Of a stretch of 64,000 nt of DNA, positions 45,468 to 55,679 are shown in pieces. Origin of the DNA: Rapana venosa (taxonomy: Eukaryota; Mollusca; Gastropoda; Neogastropoda; Muricidae); the NCBI GenBank assembly GCA_028751875.1, contig CM054155.1, forward strand, positions 5,548,805 through 5,612,804. The letters run 5' to 3'. Position 1 is the first letter of the stretch; each line of letters begins with the position of its first letter. Below the pieces are notes generated by a model, which did not search any database, had not been told where the DNA came from, and was given only the letters and a program-made list of their open reading frames with translations. The position numbers were made by a program, and so were the translations under genes.

Positions 45468-48134
45468 GTATCTATCTATCTATCTGTCCCGTAGTCTGAC
45501 GACCGTGGAGGCACCCTCAAAGACTCAACAACCAGTTCCCTCCATTCCTATCTCTTTTCTGCCTTTCTCAGGGTTTTGTTGGGTTCTAGGCCTGTCCATT
45601 CGCTGATGTTATCCTCCCATCTCTTCCTTGGTCTGCCTCTTCTTCTTCCTCCTTGGACAGTGCCTTGTAAAATGGTCTTTGCAAGTCCTTTGGATCTTGT
45701 GACATGTCCATACCATTTAAGTTTACGCTTTTTCACGATCGTTAGAAGGTTCTCATAGGGTCCAATGGTTTGCTGGATTCTGTTATGCACGCTTTCGTTG
45801 CTTATGTGGTCTTTGTAGGAGATGCCAAGGAGTCTCCGAAAGCATCTCATCTCCACCGCCTGTACTCTTCTCTCCAAATCTGCAGTCAGGGTCCATGATT
45901 CACAGGCATACAGAAATATGGATATGACAAGGGAGCGCATTAGTCTGATCTTGGAGATAAGTGAGATATTTTTATCTCTCCAGATGGTGTTTAGTTTTGA
46001 CAGTGCTGTTATTGTCTGTGCAGTCCTACATACTACTTCTGGCTTGGATCCTTGGTCTGATACAATGGCTCCAAGGTACTTAAAGCTTTGAACTGTTTCC
46101 AGCTTCTGGTCATTAACCCTGATATCAGTGCTAATGCCGTTGGTGTTATTAGTCATCAGTTTGGTCTTCTCTGCACTGATTTCCATGCCATATGTTTTGG
46201 AGGCCTTATTCAGGTGTTCTGATAGGCTGGCAAGCTCTTTTTCGGATCCTGCTATTTCATCAATGTCATCTGCGAAGCGGAGGTTTGTGATCGTTCTGCC
46301 ACCAATGCTGACTGATCCTTCATGATGTTCCAGTGCATCAGCCATGATTCTCTCAAGGAAGATGTTGAAAAGAGTGGGTGAGAGTAGACAGCCCTGCCTT
46401 ACTCCAACTGTTGTTCGAAACCATTCTCCAATGTTGTTGTTGTAGTACACTGCACTGGTGGCCTCGCTGTACAGCTGTTTGATGACTCTGATCAGGTTTG
46501 CATTGATGCTGTACAAAATTCATGGTTGCCCACAAAGCTGCATGCCACACCCTGTCAAATGCCTTGTTAAAATCGATAAATACATGGTAAAGGTCTTGTT
46601 GACGTTGAAGGTACCGCTCACATAGTATTCAGAGGTTGAATATCTGTTCTGTTGTGCTGCGCCCTGCTCTGAAACCTGCTTGTTCCTCAGCAATGATGGT
46701 TTCTGCTTGTGGCTTCAGTCTGTTCAATATTATCTGCAACATGACTTTGCTTGGGTGGCATATGAGGCTGATTGTGCGGTAATTATGGCATTGTTGTAGA
46801 TTTCCTTTCTTGGGGAGGGTGATGATGAGTGACTGTGTCCATGGTGTTGGCCATTTTCCTGTCTGCCAGATCTTGTTGCAGATTCTTAGTAGGGCGCTGA
46901 TCATGGCTTCCCCTCCAGCTTGAACCAACTCAGCTGGAATGTTGTCAGCCCCTGCTGACTTCCCCTTTTTCAGCGATCTGACTGCTGTTTCCACTTCCTC
47001 TTGGAGGATAGGGTGACTGTTTGTGTCTTTGCTTGTGGGTACATTAAGGACTTCTGGATCTCCTGTGGTTCTATAGTTATACAGGTCGGAGCAGTATTCT
47101 GTCCATCTGTTCAGAATATCCTAGTCGTCAGTGAGACATTTCCCATTTTTGTCTTGGATTGTTAAACCTTTTCCCTGTTTTGTGCTAGTCAGGTCTTTCA
47201 CCAGCTGATATGCTTTCTTGCTATTGTTTTTCTTGATGTTCTCTTCAATGCCTTGGTACTGTTCACTGATCCATTTCTCTTTTGCCTCCGTCATGGACTT
47301 CTTGATTCTTTTGTTGACTACCCTATATTGTTCTGCTCTTTCTTTGTTTCATTTTTCTTTTTCTTCAACTCTCTACGCTTGTTGCATAGTTGTAGGATGT
47401 TAGGTGTGACCCATGGTTTTTTGACTGGTCGGTGTTTGCCAAGAAGCTCGCTTGCTGTTTCAGTCACTGCTGTATTGAAACTATTCGTCAGTGTATCTAT
47501 GTCTGAGTCTATCACAGTGAGTGCTGCAAACTTTCCACCTATCCTTGCTTGAAAAATTGTTACTGCCTCTGGGTCCTTCAGCTGCTCGAGGTCAAATTTG
47601 ATCCTGATGTTGTTCCGCTTGTGGATTTTCTTTAGACGTAGTCGGAAAGTCATCATCACAAGATCATGATCACTCCCTATGTTTGCTTCTGGAAAACTTC
47701 GTGTCTGTGCGATGTTAACGCTAGACTGAAACCGTCTTTTCACCATGATGTAGTCTATTTGGTTGTGGTGTTCTCCATTTGGGCTATGCCATGTCCATTT
47801 TCTGGATTTCTTGTGTGGTCCAAGTGTATTCACTAGCTGGAGGTGGTTGTTACTGGCAAACTCAGGAGTCTCAAGCCTCTTTCATTTGATTGGTTATTGC
47901 AATGTGGCCCACAAACGCCCCTCCCAATCTTTCCATGCATCTTCTCCTACCTTGGCGTTCCAGTCACCTTGCACAACAAGGATGTCTTTCTTGGGAGTTT
48001 GATTCAGAACCTCTTGTAGCTGGTCATAAAATTCTTTTATGGCTTCATCTGTGCAGTCTGATGTAGGGGCGTATGCCTGTACTACAGTTATGTTAAAGGG
48101 GGTTGCTCTCAGGCGGATGGTAATAAGTCTGCTG
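45468..48134 (-). mobile_element. LINE copy 1: endonuclease (partial), RT and C-terminal domain
   Basis: Minus-strand non-LTR element ending in a (GATA)n tail (45,469-45,486 on the + strand as TATC). From 5': QAYAPTSD, VVQGDWNAKVGE (endonuclease), NQIDYIMVKRRF, IGSDHDLVMM (SDH motif); linker WVTPNILQLCNKRRELKKKK; RT EVETAVRSLKKGKSAGADNI, SLIITLPKKGN, EEQAGFRAGRSTTEQIF; then TTVGVRQGCLLSPTLFNIFL (motif B) and LRFADDIDEIAGS (motif C, both Asp present), SFKYLGAIVS; the C-terminal CESWTLTADLERRV, KRKLKWYGHVTR, WEDNISEWTGLEP. It is 5' truncated inside the endonuclease at about 48,134 and has frameshifts (for example an extra A near 46,509) and stops. The microsatellite tail suggests an RTE-like clade, not established. 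It is very similar to copy 2 but has different flanks, so it is a separate insertion. Confidence 0.9.
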
Positions 48135-48171
48135 GTACTGTATCGTACTATTCAGGTACTGTATGCAACAC

Positions 48172-48480
48172 ATATTCAGCGCAATTATAAAAGAACCCAA
48201 AGTAACAAGGGAGTTGTTCCTGACAAATAAGCCACTCTCCCAAAAAAAACCAAATGCCCACACAGACAGGAAAGTTTGTTGTTTTTTTAAAGAGACACTG
48301 CTCTTGTGGTGATAAAATCTTCCCTTGGCCAGCAGCTCCAAGTTCACACAGAGGAATTTGCCATGACTGAAAGTGACACACAATGCAATACAATATAATA
48401 CAATACCATACAATACTGTAACTACGATACCAATTCAATACAATATGATACAGTACAATACAAAGCAATGCGATGCATAA
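48172..48480 (+). mobile_element. SINE family B, 5'-truncated, with (AATAC)n-like tail
   Basis: TATTCAGCGCAATTATAAAA, AACAAGGGAGTTGTTCCTGA, GCCACTCTCCC and CACTGCTCTTGTGGTGAT match the 3' two thirds of family B. An ATACA pentamer tail runs from about 48,380 to 48,475 up to the scaffold gap. Confidence 0.7.
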
Positions 48481-48500
48481 TAATTCAATAAAAAAAATCA

Positions 48501-49000
48501 NNNNNNNNNNNNNNNNNNNNNNNNNNNNNNNNNNNNNNNNNNNNNNNNNNNNNNNNNNNNNNNNNNNNNNNNNNNNNNNNNNNNNNNNNNNNNNNNNNNN
48601 NNNNNNNNNNNNNNNNNNNNNNNNNNNNNNNNNNNNNNNNNNNNNNNNNNNNNNNNNNNNNNNNNNNNNNNNNNNNNNNNNNNNNNNNNNNNNNNNNNNN
48701 NNNNNNNNNNNNNNNNNNNNNNNNNNNNNNNNNNNNNNNNNNNNNNNNNNNNNNNNNNNNNNNNNNNNNNNNNNNNNNNNNNNNNNNNNNNNNNNNNNNN
48801 NNNNNNNNNNNNNNNNNNNNNNNNNNNNNNNNNNNNNNNNNNNNNNNNNNNNNNNNNNNNNNNNNNNNNNNNNNNNNNNNNNNNNNNNNNNNNNNNNNNN
48901 NNNNNNNNNNNNNNNNNNNNNNNNNNNNNNNNNNNNNNNNNNNNNNNNNNNNNNNNNNNNNNNNNNNNNNNNNNNNNNNNNNNNNNNNNNNNNNNNNNNN
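48501..49000. other. Scaffold gap of 500 N
   Basis: Exactly 500 undetermined bases, a typical placeholder length rather than a measured distance. It lies between the two LINE copies; missing sequence may include the 5' part of neighbours. Confidence 1.
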
Positions 49001-49061
49001 AGTTGTTGCCAAGTCCTCTCCTCCCTCTGTTGATGTAATCATGTTGCGATGGTGTCTGCAG

Positions 49062-49180
49062 AAACCGGACTCTTCAGGTGACGATCAAAAGTTTCATTCT
49101 GAGGAACCGCTGCCGAACCTACCAGAAGCTGAGCTGGACAATACAGAAGTCAGTGAGGAATCTGAAATGTACACCATCAT
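49062..49180 (+). CDS. Candidate internal exon, acidic (weak)
   Basis: After an acceptor-like CTCTCCTCCCTCTG...GTGTCTGCAG the frame reads KPDSSGDDQKFHSEEPLPNL then PEAELDNTEVSEESEMY, an acidic stretch with coding-like composition in an otherwise repeat-filled region. No clear donor follows before SINE family C at 49,192, and the product is unrecognised. It could be chance. Confidence 0.2.
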
Positions 49181-49191
49181 CATTATCAGTA

Positions 49192-49490
49192 TAGGGGACG
49201 GGATAGCTCAGGGGTCAGAGCACTTGCTTTCCCCAAACTAAGGTTAAGCAGCATCGAGCGTGGTTACCAAGTGGATGGGTGACCGTTTGCGCGCCTTGGC
49301 TTCAGTACAGTCCCCCCAGTTCACCCAGCTGTAGATGGGTACCTGCCCTCTTTAGGGTCAGGGAAGGTAAAGCAGCGAGGGAGAGGAGATGGGCGCCGCC
49401 CTCAATATGCTGGCTCCTGGAGAAGTTGAGGTCTCTGACGCCTCGCTGCCCTACGACCACATAGGTGATGGGACACCTTTAGCTTTACAT
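49192..49490 (+). mobile_element. SINE family C with tRNA/5S-like head
   Basis: Head GGGGACGGGATAGCTCAGGG, then CTAAGGTTAAGCAGCATCGA, GCGTGGTTACCAAGTGGATG and GGTGACCG, the 5S-like part. Body CACCCAGCTGTAGATGGGTA, TTTAGGGTCAGGGAAGG, CGCCCTCAATATGCTGGC, end GATGGGACACCTTTAGC. Confidence 0.85.
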
Positions 49491-49550
49491 CATTATCATA
49501 ACAATGCAGCGCTTGTCTGCTGTCAGTGGAGGAGGGTGAAAAAAAATATT

Positions 49551-49925
49551 ACAGACGCCATAGCCAAGTGGGTAAGCTATAAGAGTGAGACAATTCCACT
49601 TCAATCCCATTGGTCCATAAAGTCGTGAGTTCGAATCTTGGCGGCGTCTGGTGAATTCCGGGTGGGTTCTTTTTTACGATCTTCCAGGTCAGCTTCAAGC
49701 GCATACCTGCCATTACTTTCCTCTCGTGTACATACATATGATGAATATCACATTGTAAACGTTAAAGATCCCATTATTCATGTCAGCGTTCGATGGGTTA
49801 CAGAAACGTGAATATACTCAGCATACATCCCCAGACTCGGAATGCGGCTACCTAAATGGTGAACCAAATGTGTCGCATACGCCAAATCTCCCGTTTGTAA
49901 ACCTCACATCTCTAGCCGAGGAACG
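49551..49925 (+). mobile_element. SINE family D with long tRNA-like head
   Basis: The head is about 99 bases: CAGACGCCATAGCCAAGTGG (A box), then a long middle, then GTCGTGAGTTCGAATCTTGG (B box) and CGGCGTCTG, whose ends GACGCC and GGCGTC pair like an acceptor stem. The long middle recalls a class II tRNA (Leu/Ser) with an insertion. The body includes AACGTTAAAGATCCCATTA, GACTCGGAATGCGGCTACCT and CTCTAGCCGAGGAACGG. Not a functional tRNA: no clear anticodon arm, and it continues into a SINE body. Confidence 0.65.
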
Positions 49926-50221
49926 GAAAAAACAGGTGTGAATTCACGTAGTTGTCACACCAACGCAGATGAGAAATCAACGACATTGTATTAACATCCT
50001 GCAGTCGACAAGTGTAGAACATGGATGACTCTGCCAGTCCACTTCTGCACAATCTCTCCAGAGTAGGCAGGAAAGCTGGACTACACCCCTTGCAGGCACC
50101 GTCCACTTACATAGAGGAAGGCAACACATGAATGGTGTCGGAACGAAAGCTGCTGAGCACTCTACTGTTGGAAGTGACTGTGTAATCACATAGTGCATTA
50201 TTCATTTTATTTACTTATTCT

Positions 50222-50455
50222 TTTATTTCGAGGATAGTGGAATAAACACTCAAGTGCTTTTATTTTACATCCAGTCCCTGTGTGTATGCAGTTTTGTAAA
50301 TTTTGCCATCTGTTCCCATCAACACACAATGGCTTACTTTTTCAAAAAAACGGAACAGGTTTTAACGTGTGCGCAAGATGTTCTGCGTGCGTTCGCGGGA
50401 CCTGGTTTTATAGTCTCCTATGAGACTTTTGGGGAGATGTTAACTCCAGGAAAAT
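50222..50455 (-). mobile_element. SINE family A, tail half
   Basis: + strand text TTTCGAGGATAGTGGAATAA, AGTGCTTTTATTTTACATCC, GTATGCAGTTTTGTAAATTT, TGTGCGCAAGATGTTCTGCG and CTCCTATGAGACTTTTGG. Reverse complement of the tail gives AAGCAC-TTGA-GTGTTT. Confidence 0.8.
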
Positions 50456-50599
50456 AATACTTCCATGAACGGGATTGGAAGATATGAAGAAATGAAATAC
50501 GTAGACATGCAGTGCAGCGCACACCACCAGCAGCCCAGCAGAGTGGTAATGCACGGCTGTTTACACACGAAGCAGGATGAAACAATTTTATATTCGTTT

Positions 50600-50865
50600 T
50601 TAGTTGTATTCCACTTTAAGTCACGGCAGATTTCTCTGCTTGAAATTCGGGCTGTTCTCTCCAGGGAGAGCGCGTTGTCGCCACAAGAGCAGCGCCATCC
50701 ATTACATTTTTCCTGTCTGCAACTGTATTGCTTCCTTTTAGTGCAGCTTTTTTCTACAGAATTTTGCCAGGGACAACTCTCATGTTGCCGTGGGGTTCTT
50801 TTACATGCGCTGAATATGTGTAACACACGGTTTATTTTCTCATCTGATAGACTAGCACCCAGGCT
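50600..50865 (-). mobile_element. SINE family B, head missing
   Basis: CCACTTTAAGTCACGGCAGA, TTGAAATTCGGGCTGTTCTC, CGCCACAAGAGCAGCGCCAT, AATTTTGCCAGGGACAACTC and GTGTAACACACGG match the copy at 59,015-59,423; beyond about 50,865 the head is replaced by unrelated sequence. Confidence 0.8.
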
Positions 50866-50869
50866 GCAA

Positions 50870-51228
50870 GATTCCACCTTCCTCTTACAGCACGACTGCC
50901 TGCCATCCCCTGCTGGAATCCTGCAGTTCCAGGGCAGATAGGACACTCCATGACGAAATGAGTCGCACTGCACCTTTTGTGATAAGAGTGATTTTTTTCT
51001 TTTGAGGCAGGTAGAGGTCAGGTTGTTGATTTTGAGATTTTGATTTATTATCAATGATCTATTATCAAACTAAAAACTGTCTTCTACCTCATAATGAAGT
51101 ATAAGGGGGATTCTGTTTCCTTTCGTTTGAGAAAACGCGTCTGTTGTCCCCCCCCCCCTTCCCCCCCCCCCCCCCCCCCCCCCCCCCGCACCCCGCACCC
51201 CGCGCCTTCCTTCATCCTGACTGATGTT
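50870..51228. other. No gene seen; poly-C run
   Basis: Unassigned sequence with a run of mostly C at 51,150-51,187 followed by GCACCCC units. Confidence 0.6.
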
Positions 51229-54200
51229 CTATCTATCTATCTATCTGTCCCGTAGTCTGACGACCGTGGGGGCACCCTCAAAGACTCAACAACCAGTTCC
51301 CTCCATTCCTCTCTCTGTTCTGCCTTTCTCAGGGTTTTGTTGAGTTCTAGGCCTGTCCATTCGCTGATGTTATCCTCCCAGCTCTTCCTTGGTCTGCCTC
51401 TTCTTCTTCCTCCTTGGACAGTGCCTTGCAAAACTGTCTTTGTAATTCCTTGGGATCTTGTGACATGCCCATACCATTTAAGTTTACGCTTTTTCACGAT
51501 CGTTAGAAGGTTCTCATAGGGTCCAATGGTTTGCTGGATTCTGTTATGCACGCTTTCGTTGCTTATGTGGTCTTTGTAGGAGATGCCAAGGAGTCTCCGA
51601 AAGCATCTCATCTCCACTGCCTGTACTCTTCTCTCCAAATCTGCAGTCAGGGTCCATGATTCACAGGCATACAGAAATATGGATATGACAAGGGAGCGCA
51701 TTAGTCTGATCTTGGAGATAAGTGAGATATTCTTATCTCTCCAGATGGTTTTAGTTTTGACAAAGCTGTTATTGTCTGTGCAGTCCTGCATACTACTCTG
51801 GCTTGGATCCCTGGTCTGATACAATGGCTCCCAGGTACTTGAAGCTTTGAACTGTTTCCAGCTTCTGGTCATTAACCCTGATATCAGTGTTAATGCCGTA
51901 GGTGTTATTAGTCATCAGTTTGGTCTTCTCTGCACTGATTTCCATGCCGTATGTTTTGGAGGCCTTATCCAAGTGTTCTGTTAGGCTGGCAAGCTCTTTT
52001 TCTGATCCTGCTATTCCATCAATGCCATCTGCGAAGCGGAGGTTTGTGATCGTTCTGCCACCAATGCTGACTGATCCTTCATGATGTTCCAGTGCATCAG
52101 CCATGATTCTCTCAAGGAAGATGTTGAAAAGAGTGGGTGAGAGTATACAGCCCTGCCTTACTCCAACTGTTGTTCGAAACCATTCTCCAATGTTGTTGTT
52201 GTAGTACACTGCACTGGTGGCCTCGCTGTACAGCTGTTTGATGACTCTGATCAGGTTTGCATTGATGCTGTACAAATTCATGGTTGCCCACAAAGCTGCA
52301 TGCCACACCCTGTCAAATGCCTTCTTAAAATCGATAAATACGTGGTAAAGGTCTTGTTGATGTGAAGTTACCGCTCACATAGTATTCTGAGGTTGAATAT
52401 CTGTTCTGTTGTGCTGCGCCCTGCTCTGAAACCTCTTGTTCCTCAGCAATGATGGTCTCTGCTTGTGGCTTCAGTCTATTCCATATTATCTGCAGCATGA
52501 CCTGCTTGGGTGACATATGAGGCTGATTGTGCGGTAATTATGGCATTGTTGTAGATTCCTTTCTTGGGAGGGTGATGATGAGTGACTGTGTCCATGGTGT
52601 TGGCCATTTTTCTGTCTGCCAGATCTTGTTGCAGATTCTTAGTAGGGCGCTGATCATCGCTTCCTCCCGCTTGGACCAACTCAGCTGGAATGTTGTCAGC
52701 CCCTGCTGACTTCCCCTTTTTTCAGCGATCTGACTGCTGTTTCCACTTCTTCTCGGAGGATAGGGTGACTGTCTGTGTCTTTGCTTTCGGGTACATTAAG
52801 GACTTCTGGATCTCCTGCGGTTCTATAGTTATACAGGTCGGAGCAGTATTCTGTCCATCTGTTCAGAATACCCTGGTCGTCAGTGAGACACTTCCCATTT
52901 TTGTCTTGGATTGTTAAACCTTTTCCCTGTTTTGTGCTAGTCAGGTCTTTCACCAGCTGATATGCTTTCTTGCTATTGTTTTTCTTGATGTTCTCTTCAA
53001 TGTCTTGGCACTGTTCACCGATCCATTTATCTTTTGCCTCCGTCATGGACTTCCTGATTCTTTTGTTGACTGCACTATATTGTTCTGCTCTTTCTTTTGT
53101 TTCATTTTTCTTTTTCTTCAACTCTCTACACTTGTCGCATAGTTGTAGGATGTTAGGTGTGACCCATGGTTTTTTGACTGGTCGGCGTTTTGCAAAGAAG
53201 CTCGTTTGCTGTTTCAGTCACCGCTGTATTGAAACTATTCGTCAGTGTATCTATGTCTGAGTCTATCACAGTGAGTGCTGCAAACTTTCCACCTATCCTT
53301 GCTTGAAAAATTTCTAATACCTCTGGGTCCTTCACTTCTCGAGGTCAAATTTGATCCTGAGTTGTTCCGCTTGTGGATTTTCTTTAGACGTAGTCGGAAA
53401 GTCATCATCACAAAGATCATGATCACTCCCTATGTCTGCTCCTGGAAAACTTCGTGTCTGTGCGATGTTAACGCTAGACTGAAACCGTCTTTTCACCATG
53501 ATGTAATCTATTTGGTTGTGGTGTTCTCCATTTGGGCTATGCCATGTCCATTTTCTGGATTTCTTGTGTGGGCCAAGTGTATTCACTAGCTGGAGGTGGT
53601 TGTTACTGGCAAACTCCAGGAGTCTCAAGCCTCTTTCATTTGATTGGTTATTACAATGTGGCCCACAAAACGCCCTCCCAGTCTTTGCATGCATCTTCTC
53701 CTAACCTTGGCGTTCCAGTCACCTTGCACAACGAGGATGTCTTTCTTGGGCGTTTGATTCAGAACCTCTTGTAGCTGGTCATAAAATTCTTCTACGGCTT
53801 CATCTGTGCAGTCTGATGTAGGGGCGTATGCCTGTACTATAGTTATGTTAAAGGGGGTTGCTCTCAGGCGGATGGTAATAAGTCTGCTGGACACAGGCTG
53901 ACAGCTCATGACGGTGTTCACGGTGTCTTTGTGAACGAGAAACCCCACGCCGTGTTCATGTTTATCCTGTTTTCCACTGTAGTATAATTTGTGGTCTTCC
54001 TGGGTCATTGTTCTCTCCCATGTTTTCCACCTGACTTCGCAGAGCCCAAGGATGTGCCATTGATATCTGGACATCTCATGTGTCAGTTCTTCCACTTTGC
54101 CTGCAGCTCTTAGTGTCCGTACATTCCATGTGCCAATGATGGTGTTGTTTCTGGCACGAATTTTGCTGCGTTTTACATCAGTAGCATACTTTCGACATCT

Positions 54201-54300
54201 GTCCTGATGAGCAACAGAAGGCGCGGTCCTTGGTAACCCGGGCGACGACCGATCCGGTATGGAGATTCTGGCTGTCTTTGTCTGATGACTGATGTTACGA
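51229..54300 (-). mobile_element. LINE copy 2: near full-length endonuclease, RT and C-terminal domain
   Basis: Same family as copy 1 and longer at the 5' end. From 54,300: KRSKIRARNNTIIGTWNVRT (endonuclease Asn motif), WHILGLCEVRWK (Glu), RLITIRL, VQAYAPTSD (Tyr), VVQGDWNAKV (Asp, Asn), HNQIDYIMVKRRF, ADIGSDHDL. Then the linker, RT VETAVRSLKKG, TVGVRQGCILSPTLFNIFLE and LRFADGIDGIAGS, where the second catalytic Asp of FADD is Gly, so this copy's RT should be dead. C-terminal domain LLGISYKDHISNESVHNRIQ, KLKWYGHVTR, TGLELNKTLRKAEQ. It ends in a (GATA)n tail (TATC at 51,229-51,246). Several one-base deletions in homopolymers, relative to copy 1, break the frame between about 52,350 and 52,720. 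The initiator Met is not clear. Confidence 0.9.
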
Positions 54301-55000
54301 TGCAGAATTCGTCAATATTTCATTTTGTCACTTCCTGGAGTCTAATATTTCAATTAGTGATAACTTTTCATACAAGTGTCATATTTTCACCATTAAAACA
54401 GAATTGAACAGGCCTTTTCTTTGCAGATGAATGTCATTGTTAGCAGTTCTCCTCCGACAATCTGGTGTATCCTGACTCATTTCGTGGTGGAGGGTCTCAA
54501 GTCATGTTTTAGGATATATCTGGAAGATGAAACAGGTTGATATTTTAAAAGATAGTCAAAAGTCAAAGTCAAACTTTTATTTTCAGATGGTACATTGAAT
54601 AAGCAGTGCTTTTACTTTTTTCATCAAGCCATCTATCTTAATAAATGATAATGACAATATACATGCATATATAGAAGTAAAAAACCATAAACAATGACAG
54701 ATCATACAAGTCAAAAAAGGAAAATAATGATATATGCATACATAGAATAAAAACCCTACACAATGCTAACCATACAAAGCAAAGAAATGAAAAAAATTAT
54801 TGTAAAAATATATCCACCAAAAACCAAATTACAAAACCAAAGCAAACAGAGCAGCACCCCTCTCCCCAAAAAACCCCAACAACAACACAAAAACCCAACC
54901 ATCAAATAACTGAACAAAGCAAATAAAAAAATGATAATTTAGCAAGAACAACCACAACAAACAAACAAATTAACACACACAATGACAATGACAATTTTTT
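54301..55000. other. Unassigned; includes a SINE D-type 3' end
   Basis: At 54,545-54,640 the reverse complement reads TAAAAGCACTGCTTATTCAA and TGTACCATCTGAAAATAAAA, then TTTGACTTTGAC, the tail also seen at 45,265-45,345. The rest is A-rich with CAAA units; two short similar segments (ATACATGCATATATAGAAGT and ATATGCATACATAGAATA, 54,660 and 54,730) suggest a small duplication. Confidence 0.5.
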
Positions 55001-55065
55001 TTTCGAGGATAATGAATAAGCACCAATGTGCTTTTTTACATCCAGTCCCCATCCTTAGGAATATA
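55000..55065 (-). mobile_element. LINE-type 3' end with AAGCAC/GTGCTT hairpin
   Basis: Reverse complement: TATATTCCTAAGGATGGGGA, CTGGATGTAAAAAAGCACAT, TGGTGCTTATTCATTATCCT. Shares CCTAAGG with 31,205-31,280 and the last about 50 bases with SINE family A. A LINE fragment lies just upstream on the same strand (55,150-55,640). Confidence 0.5.
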
Positions 55066-55149
55066 TACATACAACACACACGCACAAACAGCAGCAATAA
55101 CAAACAAAAACAATAACAGCCAAAACAAATGAACTATACAGAATTAATA

Positions 55150-55640
55150 AAAGACAAAAAAGCCGAAATTTCTGTGAATCGCCTTGCTGTTTCATTCCCT
55201 CCATTTTTTATGAGTTCAGCTGGGATGTTATCGATTCCAGGGGACTTTCCCTTCTTCAATTGTTTAATAGCTGTGTCTACTTCACACCTTAGTATTGGTG
55301 GGTCTTTATCTTGGTGTTCAGGGTTTTTTTCAGAAACTATGTTGGTATCTGGGCGTAGTGGGTAGTTATACAATCCCTCACAGTATTCCGCCCAGCGTTG
55401 GAGGATGGCATTGCTTTCCGTTAAAAGATTTCTTTCTTTGTCTTAGTAACAGAGGCTTTAGGCTGTGTGGTTTTAGTTAGTGATTTCAGAGTGTCGTAAG
55501 CTGTTTTGCTGTTTCCCTTGGCCATTCCAACTTCGATGCTGTGGCATTGTTCTTCTATCCATGCTCTTTGGCTTCTCTCATCTTTTTCCTCACTTCTCTG
55601 TGGCTATTCCTGTATTTGTTGTTGGCTTCTTGACCTACAA
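55150..55640 (-). mobile_element. LINE fragment, endonuclease-RT linker and RT start (another family)
   Basis: Minus strand: NKYRNSHREVRKKMREAKE, IEEQCHSIEVGMAKGNSKTA, YDTLKSLTKTTQ, then after a frameshift near 55,430 ILQRWAEYCEGLYNYPLR, DPPILRCEVDTAIKQLKKGK and SPGIDNIPAELIKNGG. This is the RT N-terminal block, related to but distinct from copies 1 and 2 (there EVETAVRSLKKGKSAGADNI). Ends abruptly after NGG at about 55,180. Confidence 0.8.
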
Positions 55641-55679
55641 CTACCACAATAACAAATCAGTTCCAAAAAATATGACTTA

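Noticed and set aside
48473..49042. Open frames across the N gap
   Set aside because: They consist almost wholly of undetermined bases.
49192..49300. Functional 5S rRNA gene
   Set aside because: Only the internal promoter part is 5S-like, fused to a tRNA-like head and SINE body, in four diverged copies.
49551..49650. Functional tRNA gene
   Set aside because: Over-long, no clear anticodon arm, continues into a repeated SINE body, no T-run terminator.
46260..52050. ADAR-type A-to-G hypermutation between LINE copies
   Set aside because: The FADD-to-FADG site shows A-to-G changes, but other differences between the copies include all classes and many one-base indels.
45468..54300. Segmental duplication explaining the two LINE copies
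   Set aside because: Sequences flanking the two tails are unrelated, so two insertions are more likely.
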